Under the pieces are notes generated by a model. That model saw nothing but the letters and a program-made list of their open reading frames with translations. It ran no database searches and was not told the origin of the DNA. From Phoronis ovalis (Eukaryota; Phoronida; Phoronidae), in contig JAOXYB010048280.1 of the NCBI GenBank assembly GCA_028565635.1, positions 1 through 25,190 on the forward strand: 25,190 bases of DNA. Direction: 5' to 3'. Both the position numbers and the translations under genes were made by a program. Positions within the stretch are counted from its first letter, which is position 1; each line of letters opens with the position of its first letter. Of the stretch, positions 1 to 10,900 are shown piece after piece.

Positions 1-300
1 ACCTTTTAGTACCGAAATCTTCTCAAAGATCATCTAAAATACTTCGTTGTAACTCAATACAATCATTTTGAATTTTTACCAAAATTTGACCTTTTGACCT
101 CAAGGTCAACAATGGCCTACATGTCATACATCAAGTATCAAGCTCCTAGCTGTAACCGTCTTCGAGATATAGCTGGCTGAAAATTGGAAAAAGAAGAAGA
201 AAGAAATCGTACAAAACCAATAGGCTTGCTCCCTTATAGGAGCAACCCTAATTAGCGTGGTTCTGTTGGATCATAAAATAGGCTATACAGGTAAAAAAAA
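1..300. repeat. Dispersed repeat fragment (bivalve-style) at window edge
   Basis: This stretch has the look of a dispersed element rather than unique DNA. It holds an everted AGGTCA pair (TTGACCT at 94-100, spacer CA, AGGTCAA at 103-109), a purine-rich aagaagaagaaag run near 190-206, and a small perfect hairpin (TTGCTCC 226-232, loop CTTATA, GGAGCAA 239-245). From memory, similar gaccttgacctcaaggtca and gctccc...ggagcaa modules recur in bivalve genomes; that is background impression, not a database match. The left boundary is outside the window and no coding frame was seen. Confidence 0.4.
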
Positions 301-391
301 AACGACTAGTTTGTGGGTTTTTATTGTCTATCAGAAAACCAAAACAAATTAACTGCACTTGGTAAATCCATTTGATAAACTGTGCAGTAAG

Positions 392-649
392 ATGAAGACG
401 TTCACTTACGCTCTGTTCCTGATTTGGTTGTACTCACACGGCATTAGAATGGAACCAAGAAGCCAGCTGAAACTTTCACCAGACGATTCCAATATCAGAG
501 ATATGTATAAGACAGAGGCGGACACTACAGGTTCACCCTCTAGTGAAACAGAAAACTCGTATTTGGTAGCATCGGGAAGCAGTTTGGGAGGCATTTTAGC
601 GAATCTGAGAATTGGAAAAATTGGTAAAAGATCAGCCTTCGAAGACTAA
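392..649 (+). CDS. Candidate neuropeptide precursor (PDF/cerebrin-like), 85 aa
   Basis: A single uninterrupted frame begins at the ATG at 392 and ends at a TAA. The frame extends upstream to a TTG at 359, but the ATG is preferred because a clean signal peptide starts there (residues 1-17: MK, then a hydrophobic run TYALFLIWLY, then SHG). The rest is hydrophilic, Cys-free and Ser/Asp/Glu-rich, and the protein ends ...ILANLRIGKIGKRSAFED. IGKR is a standard amidation plus dibasic cleavage site, giving a C-terminal KI-amide and leaving SAFED. The C-terminal KI-amide and the GG-I-L-A-N-L pattern resemble molluscan cerebrin and PDF peptides as I remember them. A monobasic cut at LRI-G-K would instead give a myomodulin-like LRI-amide. 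No dibasic site precedes the peptide, so its N terminus is uncertain (K47 in MYK is one possibility). An upstream noncoding exon is possible: there is a cag at 384-386. Secreted peptide precursor is fairly likely; the family is tentative. Confidence 0.5.
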   Translation: MKTFTYALFLIWLYSHGIRMEPRSQLKLSPDDSNIRDMYKTEADTTGSPSSETENSYLVASGSSLGGILANLRIGKIGKRSAFED

Positions 650-693
650 ATCTAAGTTTAACCACCAAGACGCGTGTGTGACTGTGTATACTA

Positions 694-699
694 ATTAAA
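694..699 (+). terminator. Possible polyadenylation signal (ATTAAA) of peptide gene
   Basis: The variant hexamer ATTAAA lies 45 bases after the stop codon of the candidate peptide precursor. A canonical AATAAA occurs only much later, at 1660-1665. Hexamers are frequent by chance in DNA this AT-rich, so this is weak. Confidence 0.25.
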
Positions 700-2328
700 A
701 TCAACTTCCTTTCTCTCATATTATAATGAATACCAACTGTTTTCATAAATACTGGAAATTGCTGAATCAAACAAACCACTGCCATGATAGCAGATACCTA
801 CAGATCAGTGAATTATCCGTTATATATGTGTTACATATTGATAGGAAGACATTTCAGGAACTTGTAAAGAGCACCTCTTTATCTAGGTTTTGAGGAGGAG
901 TTTGGGTTGCCAAGGTAAACATAGGCATCTCCGTGAAATTTTGATAAAACAAATAGATCTATGGTTAGGATGGTTTGAGGAACTTAATAGACGTCGTATA
1001 TATATATATATCGGTATATACTCCATTTTGATGCTTTAGCTTCGTAAAATAATTATAGATTAAAACAATTCGCTTATCTGGCCATGGGCTTCTACGATTC
1101 TTAAAAAAAAGTCTTTGTGGCATAGGCTTCTACTTCCAGTTGCTTACATTTTCTTACGGAAAAAAGCTAAAGACACGTAACTGACAAATAGCAAAGGTGG
1201 AAAAGTGGACTACTTCTTAATGCATTGGGGTATAAGGGACAATTTGGATCGGGGGTGAACTAGGGAGTTTAAATATTGTACTATCGAAATGTCGCTAATG
1301 AGCGTGACATGCATTTTGATATTTCCATAATTAAGGGTTATTCGGCTGTCTTACGAAAAGCCATGGAGGTTGCTTTCAACGAACAGGTCTATTTTATCGA
1401 TCATGAACACTATTATTTCGAAAGATGGCGACACTTACCCATTCATTGTGTTCCTTAATCCCAGGAAGTATATCCAACATGATTTGTTTATTTGTCCCTT
1501 ATTTTAAATAGTGTCTTATCTCAGTTATATGACAGTGAGCTAAAGAGCACCATAGTAAGTACCTGAGGATAGGGTAATTAACAGGAATGTTTTTGCACGT
1601 TGTTTCTTCCAATGTTTTGAATAATACAGTAAATTACTGTACTGATGTCGTATACGCAAAATAAAATCTATGTTGTCTTCATTAAGTGATCATGACTCAG
1701 CATTTAAAATAAATACTGCGAGATACTTATATTTTATTTTATCAGTATTACAGTTACTCCGCAGCAGTGTAAGCTTTATTTTTTTGTACCAATTTCCACT
1801 CTCCTTTCTCTAATATTGTAACCGGCACAATTATAACAATTTAAATTTTAAAAGTGTTTGATTCGCTATTGCAGCGCAGTTAGTTGAATCTAGTAATTTG
1901 ACCATGAAATCTAAGATCTTTAGACAAATGTGAATACTCGGATTATGAATGATATGTTATATTTCTGTCTCCTGCACGTCATTGTTTGAAACATTCATAA
2001 TGGATTATAACTTATATTAATCATTGCTATGGTGATGGACATACAAGACTGGCGATGTAAAATAAAATAAATTTATTTCACTCTTATTTAGAATATAAAT
2101 ACAATAGTTTGAAACATGTGGTAAATCAGACAAAAAGGTAAATCTTATCTAAATGCACAATAAGATTCCCAGATAATTAGTAATAGAAATCACAGTATTT
2201 TACATACAACTTTGGAACATAATGTATAAAAGAAGTACGGTAATTATGCTTTTCATTGGATCCAAAAGGGTCACTTTGAGGAAAACCCAACAAACATTTT
2301 CACCAATGAAGGAAATGAGAATTTGTGT

Positions 2329-2349
2329 TGCAGAAGCATGGAACACAGG
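2329..2349 (+). repeat. 21-bp exact direct repeat, copy 1
   Basis: The sequence t-gcagaagcatggaacacag-g here recurs exactly at 3602-3622, 1.27 kb away, while flanks differ. It may be the remaining common core of two copies of a dispersed element. Confidence 0.6.
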
Positions 2350-3601
2350 CATAGCAATAAAAATTGAGTCAAGATAGTTTCATTGAATATCGGCAAAATG
2401 TAAGGCACTACATAAATATAAAAAAATGCTTTAGTTGTAAAAATAAGCTAACTGAACATTCAAATATTACATTTATATCAAACTCTCAAAACTGGAATAG
2501 TATAATTGTAAGTCTACTAGATTATGCAATACCAATGAATGTACTACCTCAAATATTTTGATTCTAAAGGCATGTTATACCTAACAGACACAACTATAAA
2601 GGCTTACAATGAAAGTTTATATATACATAAATACATGCATATTCTTTAAAAGTGAACCTTAAAAGATATATCTTTCAGCGTCATAATGAATATTTTTCGA
2701 TGTTTTGTACGCAGAGATTTCTTGTATTATTAACTGACTCGAGATAATTAATAAATTGAGAGATAGATACATATATTTTGTAAAAGATAATAGCATAAAG
2801 ATTACTAATCAAAACATTTTGGTAAAAAATTGATCACACATTTAATTTTCAAACAAAACATGTTTAACTTCTCTTCACTTAGAAACGTGAAACTTTGGAA
2901 AATAATGGTCGTCTGACATAAATACAAGTATATGTAGTGGATACACAAAACCGTATTCCATATGTTTTATATGTTGTGCTGCTCAGTGTCTGTATCTGTT
3001 TAGGCTGATGGTAAAACGTAGGTTTAAACATGCCTGTAAACATATTCATCCATTATTTATATTTTGTCTATACTCCTCAATTAATAATTTCATAATACAT
3101 TTTCTTCAATATCACATCAAAACTGCCGGTGTCATTTAATGTAAGCCAACTGAATATAATCTGAACTATGCTTTAAATAACACAAATTAAAAATCGATGA
3201 AATTCAGAAAACAGTGAAACCTGAATGTTGTATTGAGTAAACTGTTTCTGGATATAATAAATAGATTATAATAAATATGTGAACAAACTATTGAAATTAA
3301 TAGAATATATAAGTTATAACAATTTCGCATTCAAAAATTATTCTATAAATTCCGTTTCCTCCTTAATAAATCAGTCTACCATGATACCGGTTAATAGTCT
3401 GGATTACAGCTTTATGATTCAACTTTCACACCGTGAATTATATAATCATATTTATATCGATATGTTTTAACATAAGACTGTATTTTTTGTATATAATTAA
3501 ACACCAAAATTGTTAAAGGTCAGATATAATATGCATTAGCTTAATTATATGGTACGCTGGACCAGTATTGATTACTTAGGTAAAAGAGCTAGATATTTTA
3601 G

Positions 3602-3622
3602 TGCAGAAGCATGGAACACAGG
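3602..3622 (+). repeat. 21-bp exact direct repeat, copy 2
   Basis: Second copy of the sequence at 2329-2349, in the same orientation. The next bases (acaac against catagc) differ, so the shared block is short. Confidence 0.6.
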
Positions 3623-4382
3623 ACAACTTTTTTATTATATTATTATTATATAATATGTGATTCATACTAGTGAAAAAATAAACTCAGAATCGACGATATC
3701 ACAACTGAAACAGTAAAATCATTGCATAGATATTTTAGCGTTTCATTAATTAGGCAAACATTAAAGTAGCTATTCATTGCAGTAGTTTTAGAGAAGAAGG
3801 AATTATTAATGAGATATACGTCCGTTGATTGCTATTTGAAAATGTCATGTTTATCGATATTTCTACTATACAATAAAATATCGGACTCGCAGAATATATT
3901 GATGATGAAAAGTACCAAGTAATCATCAATACATGTCATGTTTGTGGCACTGGTATACATGTACATTTAACTTGTTCTGCCCTTTGACGTAGCTAACCTT
4001 GAAAAGAAATTTGCATATCATAAATTGTTGTACAAAGAAATACCATCTTCTTAACTGTTCATTCTGATATCAACTAATGTTATTTTATTCCAGATGTTTA
4101 AAACATGAAAGATAATTATGTTTTAATATCCGGTACATGTATTTTTAGTGTGTATTTTTAGCTATATCAGATTCTCAAAGACATAACTTTTAAAATCATT
4201 TGAAATTGCACTTTCAGAAAAATAACGCCAGCAATGTGTATTTCGTTTTTCTAAATTTTCAAACTTTCGGACAACGCCTTTAAATTGTTAATGGACATCA
4301 AGTAGTCGTAGGATCGATACAATCTTGGGGAAATTTGAATTAGTTTATAACCGATAGAATTTAAGCGTTATCGCTCAGTATA

Positions 4383-4388
4383 TTTATT
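4383..4388 (-). terminator. Polyadenylation signal AATAAA of K2P channel gene
   Basis: The plus-strand tttatt reads AATAAA on the minus strand, about 125 bases downstream of the K2P stop codon. Spacing is reasonable for a short 3' UTR; the cleavage site itself cannot be seen. Confidence 0.45.
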
Positions 4389-4512
4389 AAGTTTAGTGTA
4401 AGTTAATTTTATAGTTGTGTCGGTTACCTGATGCTGTTCAGCAAAAAATCACACTATATAGTATATTTTTGCGTATTTAACGCATCACTAATAAGGCTTT
4501 ACCACTAATACT

Positions 4513-4935
4513 TTATTTGGTCTTTTCTTTCTCCGGGTTGTCTTCTTCAGTTTCTTCCTCTTCTTCCTTTTTAATAAGACCCAATTTCTCTCCAATCCAT
4601 GTGAACTTAGCCACGATTTCATCTTGCATAAGGCTGAAGCACATAGATAATAATGCCATACCGAACAACAAATACAAAACACTGACAAGCAGCTGGATTG
4701 CGGAATCTGCGGAATCCAAATTTGTTGAACCTGGTACGATGTCTCCAAAGCCAATGGTGGTTAAGGTAACGAAACAGAAATAGGATGCAGCCAGGAAGTC
4801 CCAACCTTCCCAGACACCGAATAGGACGGCTCCAAACATAATAAATGCGGCAATGACAAGCATTGTGATGGTAAGAGGCACTGTAATCTTGTCATCCTCC
4901 TCCTCCTCTTCGTCTTCTTCGTCGTCTTCGATAAC
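4513..4935 (-). CDS. K2P channel coding exon 4 (acidic loop, M3, pore 2, M4, C terminus)
   Basis: Acceptor ttattag|GTTATCGAAG opens in phase 0 with [16 protein letters not shown], then M3 ([20 protein letters not shown]), pore 2 ([15 protein letters not shown]), M4 and a 40-residue charged tail ending EKEKTK and TAA. No further exon is needed. Confidence 0.93.
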   Translation of the reverse strand, partial: VIEDDEEDEEEEEDDKITVPLTITMLVIAAFIMFGAVLFGVWEGWDFLAASYFCFVTLTTIGFGDIVPGSTNLDSADSAIQLLVSVLYLLFGMALLSMCFSLMQDEIVAKFTWIGEKLGLIKKEEEEETEEDNPEKEKTK

Positions 4936-7900
4936 CTAATAAAGTCATTATTCACTTAATTTAATTATAAATATTGCACCATAGGATTTACTTTTCAATG
5001 CAATTTTGCAGTAACCTCCATTTTTTAATACAGTTGATACACATTAGGAAAATAGTACTATTGACCCGGACTATTGACCGACTGCGTCTTGCAATATACG
5101 AAAAAAAGCAATGCAAGAATATATTCAATGCAGCTTATCAACAAACTATCCAGCAAACTTCCCCTTTCTTTTTCTGGTGGAGTGGTGGTAGTGTCTGCTG
5201 AACTAAACGCAAGTGACCAAATGAGCCTAATATATCAGAAAAGCAGCACTAGACCCACAGCCCGGGGGGTACTCAAGTTATTTTTGGTGGCCGAGTTGAT
5301 AATTATGGATTTGGATTGTATACTTCTTACTGTATATTTTTGGATTGTAACCGTAAAGATATTCAAAAATTTGGATTGCTACCCGCTGCTTACAGCAAAT
5401 AATTTGGATTAATTTTAGGTTTGTATCCATAACTAAAGTTTGGAATTTGGCTTGTATCAGTCAGTTTGCGTAAAAATGGATTGCTATACTCAAATATTTT
5501 AAAATTTTGGATTGTTACCTTATATTTCACAAAATTTGGATTGCTACCTTAAAATATTTGGATTGGGTTTGCTACCAAAGCTAAAATTTTGGATTAGGTT
5601 TCGCGGCACATCCCCGTAGTCAAAAAACCTTGAGTACCCCCCGGGACCAACAGCTACTTCGTTGTCAACCAATATAGCAAAAATGAGCTAGAAATGGCTG
5701 CATTTGACTTTTTGGTTTTAGTTACCTCTGGTGGTTTTGACGGTGCTATTGGCATGCCATTGGCGTCAGTTTTCCACGCTGCTTGAGGCTCTGGACTGAC
5801 CTGGCGTGGACCGGGTTTCTTTTCCTTTTTCCGACAACATCCGCAACAACATGCGTTTGCGTAAATGTACCTACAAAAGAAATGTTAAGAACTGTTAAGA
5901 ACATTATATGGAATTCGTTATTAAGACCTACAGTAGCCATTACCCAAGCAAGCACTACCAAACACGATAACAGTTTTCCATTTCCTTCGTACGAAAGATA
6001 GAAACTGCTATTTAGCACAATTTTGAAGCAGGCTTCCTCCACATAATTCTGTTTTCTTATAACTTGCACAAAATTTGTACTTTTTGCGAAGAACTATGAA
6101 TTCGAAATTACGAAACTCGGGTACATGAGATAGCTATTAAATTAATGTACTCTATAAGAGTGATCTTGTGTTTTACCTGAATACGTCAGCGAGTACATCA
6201 CCAATATTTGCCAGGCACAACAACATTAGAGGGATACCAAGCATGGCATAAGCAATGCACACCAATCTACCCCAGAAAGTCTTCGGAGCGATATTGCCAT
6301 ATCCTATAAAAAAATAATAGAAAGCGTTAAAGCAGGTCGATTTGGCCAAAGTTGATTCAGGAATTTTGTTATATAAGGATTATAGGTACAATACTCGAGA
6401 CGTGACTCGAGCAGTTACACCCGAAACCAAACGACGTATAACTATTGCTTGTATCTTATAGTATCTCTTATCAGTAGTATGCTCCTATGAATAATATTTA
6501 TTTTTAATTAATTATTGTCTTTTTAAAAGTAATGAAATATAACGTATCATGTCCTAGCTGGAATATTATATGAATATTTACATGTACGAAAATAAAGCAA
6601 CTTTTCTTAGAATTTCTATAATGAAGTTACTTCTTGTTCTGGTGAAGAATAACCATAACAAGTAAAAATACTTTTCTTTATGTTACTCCTGTGCCTAAAC
6701 CTATGTGTAGCCTATGTTACATATCTGTTGTGTTTTTGCGCTAAGAATGTTCATAATTGAAAGTGTAGTGTTGAGGAGGCAATACTGGTGAAATAATTGG
6801 AATGAAGCAGATATATATGTTTTCCATAATCAGCTTCAAAGCAGGTTTACTTGTCGTTTTTGTTTTCTACTTAAGTTTAAAGCAAATTCTCTCAGTGTCC
6901 AGATCCGTAATTAAAAACCTGCATGGGGTCTGTTACTGATTTCCGTTTCATTGTAGTTTGAATATTATTTATCATAAAATACATTGCTTCTTGTTATTCT
7001 TGTATACTCGTATGAATAATATTTCTTTTTAATTAAACTATAATGTCTTTTTAAAAATGAATAAATTAAAGCGCGTAAATCATACGAATATTCCCTTACG
7101 TGGAAACAAAAACTTCAATTATTGCTATTAATTATTCTATTGAAAAATAAACTTTACAAGTAAACATACATGTATTTTTTAGCGTCAGTTTTCTATCTCA
7201 CTAGATATGTTGTCTGTCTGTTGTTTTGTGTTAAATGCACTTGTTTTATGAAAACACGACGAAATAATATTGTGATGCATCAAGTTTACTTTATAAATTA
7301 CACCTTTCGGTTAATTTACTGTAACAATAATAATCATAAAATAATAATCTCGCGGGTATTTTAAGTAAATATTGCTAATTTGATATTAAGTCTGTTATTT
7401 CTCATTAGCATTAGTTTTAATGTTGCTGTTAGTATTACCTTTTTCTAATATTATAGTACCTAAATATACCTTCACTGATCAATCCATGTTGCAAGCATTC
7501 GTCTTTTAATATGTATATAAATATCGCTCATTGGTGGATTTTATTTGAAACTGTAAATAGTTATTTTTAAAAGCCTATCAGCATTTTAATTCAGCTACAT
7601 ACACTATTTGATAATGCTGCCCTTTTTATGCTACTTTTTGGAAGAGTAAGTTAAAGGTTATGCTCCGGGGTTAAACTCTAAGCTATAGCGTTAACACAGG
7701 AGCTCTGCGACAGATACCCGCCCATAATAAAGAAATTCATTATTGTTATCTATAAATTGTTTCATATTAATATGTGTAAACAATGCATCCGGTTTATTCA
7801 GAATCCTTTAGAAATGTTTGCAATTTACAAACCTCCATGACAACCCTATGAATTATTGAACTATCGCGTAACAGTTTATGTTTAATTAGCCAACTAAATG

Positions 7901-10900
7901 TTTTGATGGCAATTGTGAATACGAAGGAAAATGTTTAATTCTCATTTATGCTAAGATGATAGTTTATAAATTTACCCTCAACTTACGGTTAACTTAAAGA
8001 AAAATGCGTATATGTTGAACAGCAGGCTATGTATACATTGTTCCAAGTTTTTGTACTTTCACTACAAAATCATCTACATGACTAGATTATTTTCTGCGTT
8101 TTTTATAGAAAAAAAAAATTCTTTTTGATAGATACATTGTTTAGTTTTTGTGTATATGCCTTGAATATAATTCATGTATATATGTATTTTTTATTTTTTT
8201 TTTGGAAGCACCTTGAGCCTTATTTTATTGGCACACCTTTTATTTTTACTATATTTACTGTAAGTAAGTATCTGTCATATGTGTTTCATTATCAAATGAA
8301 ATCAATTCATTGATTAATCAGTTTCTGTAAATCAATCTCTATCTACAATAAAATCAACTCCAATTCCCCATCCACTGGAAATTAAGAAATAAACTCCTCC
8401 AAAGAATCTCGTATCAGTAAGCCTTAGTGATTTATATCTAAATTTATTTATTTGATGCCTGATATAAACTTTCACAAGTCTTTTCTTTTGCAGAGCAAGG
8501 AGACAGTATGACATTATGAGTTACATGCATTTTTAAATATTTTAATTACAAGATTATATTGTTCACTTTTTTAACACAATTATGTTATTTTGAGTATTTA
8601 TACATCGACTATGTCCGTGACCCGAAATGTATTAGTACATTGTCACGTACGTGTATTAGTTCTAAAAATGATTTTTCATTTTATAATTTACACATCAAAG
8701 AAATGAAAAACAAGCGTAAACGTGACTAAGAAAAAATTACGCTTAGACAAAATAGAAATTTATACATTTTAATAATAATAGACGTTTAATAACAAATGTT
8801 TATTAAATTTTGTCGTGTCATAACGACATTAGTTTTATTAAATATAATTATAAGTAAATAACAATTTTAATTATACGTCTAAGCGATTTCTTTTTCAAGA
8901 ACGCATGCAGGTATGAATTCGAATTTCATATCAAACTGAACGCTTACCTAAAATATGCCTTTAATTGTATGTGTGCCAGTGTTTTAAGAAAATGTTCGTG
9001 CATGTTGCTGCTGTAAATATTTTCTCTTACACAGACTGTAAAAATCATATTTCCGTTAATCGGGGCGGTTAAATAGATGTTAACAGTAACTGCTGTTTGA
9101 AATGCAAACGTACAACATTGACAGTGGCATTATTTTAATAATGCCTTTTCGATAATAAAATTCATTGTTCGTTTGTTATTAATAAATAAATAGGATCAAA
9201 TTTCTAAAAGTGCGTCCGCGTATAGCCACATGTTCCCTAATAAAGTTTCGCATGCATGATTAAATGTTGTTTTTTTATACATTTTAATAATAACTAATAT
9301 AAACTGATATAATATATCTGTATTGCATCTAGAATTATGTTACAATATGCAGCAATTAAGCTAATGCACTTCTCATATTCTTGTGTGATTTCTGGGTTAA
9401 TTCTATTGCTTGGCGAGACCGATAGGAAATTATACTACGACATACATTAAACATAGATAGAAAAACAGAATAGCATTATAGGGGAGCAAGGAGACGCGTA
9501 TTTATAACTACAGTATGAACATTGACATTTTGGTTTATCAAAGATAGAACATGATGTCACGCAATATATTTTTTTTTTTTTAAACAATTTTATGTGCTAG
9601 TTTTATGATCGTCAGTCATATAACTTCATTTATACGCATGTATATTAAACAAAATTAATATCAATTAAATTAAAATACCAATTTCTTTTGATAATAATTG
9701 CACTTTTAACAATATTTCCCTAGTAATTAATTTTGTACTCAGAAAGGTTTTAGTTTAGAATTATTCAATAATTTTATAGCTACCATGAATTTTACTAGAA
9801 GGCGGAAATGGAGAAGTTCGATTTAGTATTGTGTAGAAACTGCTAACTGCATGATAAAGATGAACATCTTAATAAAGGACTGAAATGCCTAGGGAATTAA
9901 GAAGTAATTTTTCTCTTTAAATAAATAGCAATGCATAAGTATAAAACGTTTTTTCTACAAACATTCTTACTCGTGTAAGACGTTTTCCCCGTCAACGTTC
10001 TTACTTTGGGCGTTATTTCTTAATAACCCAAAAATCTTGTAGCGATCGGTACTCATTAAGTAGAAAAAGTCCTACCAGAATCAATGCGATTATAATGGAA
10101 ATGGCGTTTCTCCCACTGATGCAAAGTTACGTAACGATAACTACTATACGGCTTATACGATCCGTGAATGGACTGACTTATTCAGTGATTTATTTTAAAT
10201 TCTTTTTCGAGTTAAAACCTTGTTTGCACAAGAGTAAAACAGTTTCCTCTCATAAACAGTGTTTTGTGTTCCCTTGATAATATGTTCACATTAAGTTAAA
10301 TTAATTTGAGCTACAGGATAAGACAATTTTCGATTTTCTGCTGTAAGTAATTACGATTAAAGAATCTAATGAAGCATTGAAATCAAAGAATATTTTTTGC
10401 CAACCTGTCTTTAAAACAGTAATTATGTTGTAAAAAATATTCAGTTTGTAAAATATCTAATATTTTAAATTAAAAACTTACCAATTGTCGTGATGACAGT
10501 AACAGCAAATAACAACGCCCCAGGTAGAGACCATTGGTATGAAGGCCCGCCTACCTCGCCCATCAAAGAACAATTTTTCGTTACATTATAGCCAGTATCC
10601 AAAACGGAAAGCGAAAACGAACGCAATTTTTCCAGATATTTATCTTTTTTGGCGATTTCATCCAAATCCGTTTGTAGGTTGATATCCCACAGTAATTCCA
10701 CTGTCGCATTTTCTGCCTTTACGTAATCGTTGTATGCATTTGTGCATTCAGTTTGTTCATTGTGCTTTTCCAAATGTTCGAAAATAAAACCACCGGCTGC
10801 TGAATACAAAATAACTAGAACACTCAGACCAAGCGTGGAAAAGGTGAATTTGAGAATTCTTTTGCATATATCTTTCCCCTTTCCTTTTCTCTTTTCGTAC

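Larger units (their letters stand above)
700..4380. other. AT-rich noncoding DNA between peptide gene and K2P gene
   Basis: No convincing exon was found on either strand. There is a TA dinucleotide run near 997-1011, AATAAA hexamers at 1660-1665 and near 1709, and a 21-bp sequence shared between 2329-2349 and 3602-3622 (listed separately). Short open frames here (for example 1276-1458, 2364-2561, 3279-3470) lack ATG starts, domains or splice context and look like chance. Confidence 0.6.
6304..10481 (-). other. K2P intron 1 (4.2 kb)
   Basis: Bounded by gtaagt at the exon 1 side and tttttatag at the exon 2 side. No internal exon was recognised on either strand. It contains an imperfect direct repeat (6477-6567 and 7002-7092) and an imperfect inverted repeat (about 8730-8895), listed separately, plus ordinary AT-rich sequence with poly-T runs (for example 9571-9581). 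Confidence 0.85.

Noticed and set aside
359-391. Upstream extension of the peptide-precursor frame to a TTG
   Set aside because: Not an ATG, and the extension would bury the signal peptide; the ATG at 392 fits a secreted precursor.
1276-1458. 60-residue plus-strand open frame
   Set aside because: No ATG at its start, no recognisable domain, no splice context; could be a decayed fragment but is not supportable.
4517-4783. Open frames opposite or out of frame with K2P exon 4
   Set aside because: Shadows of the real coding exon; the membrane and pore motifs are only in the chosen frame.
5074-5412. 112-residue plus-strand open frame
   Set aside because: Runs into the foldback element and is antisense to a K2P intron; no domain.
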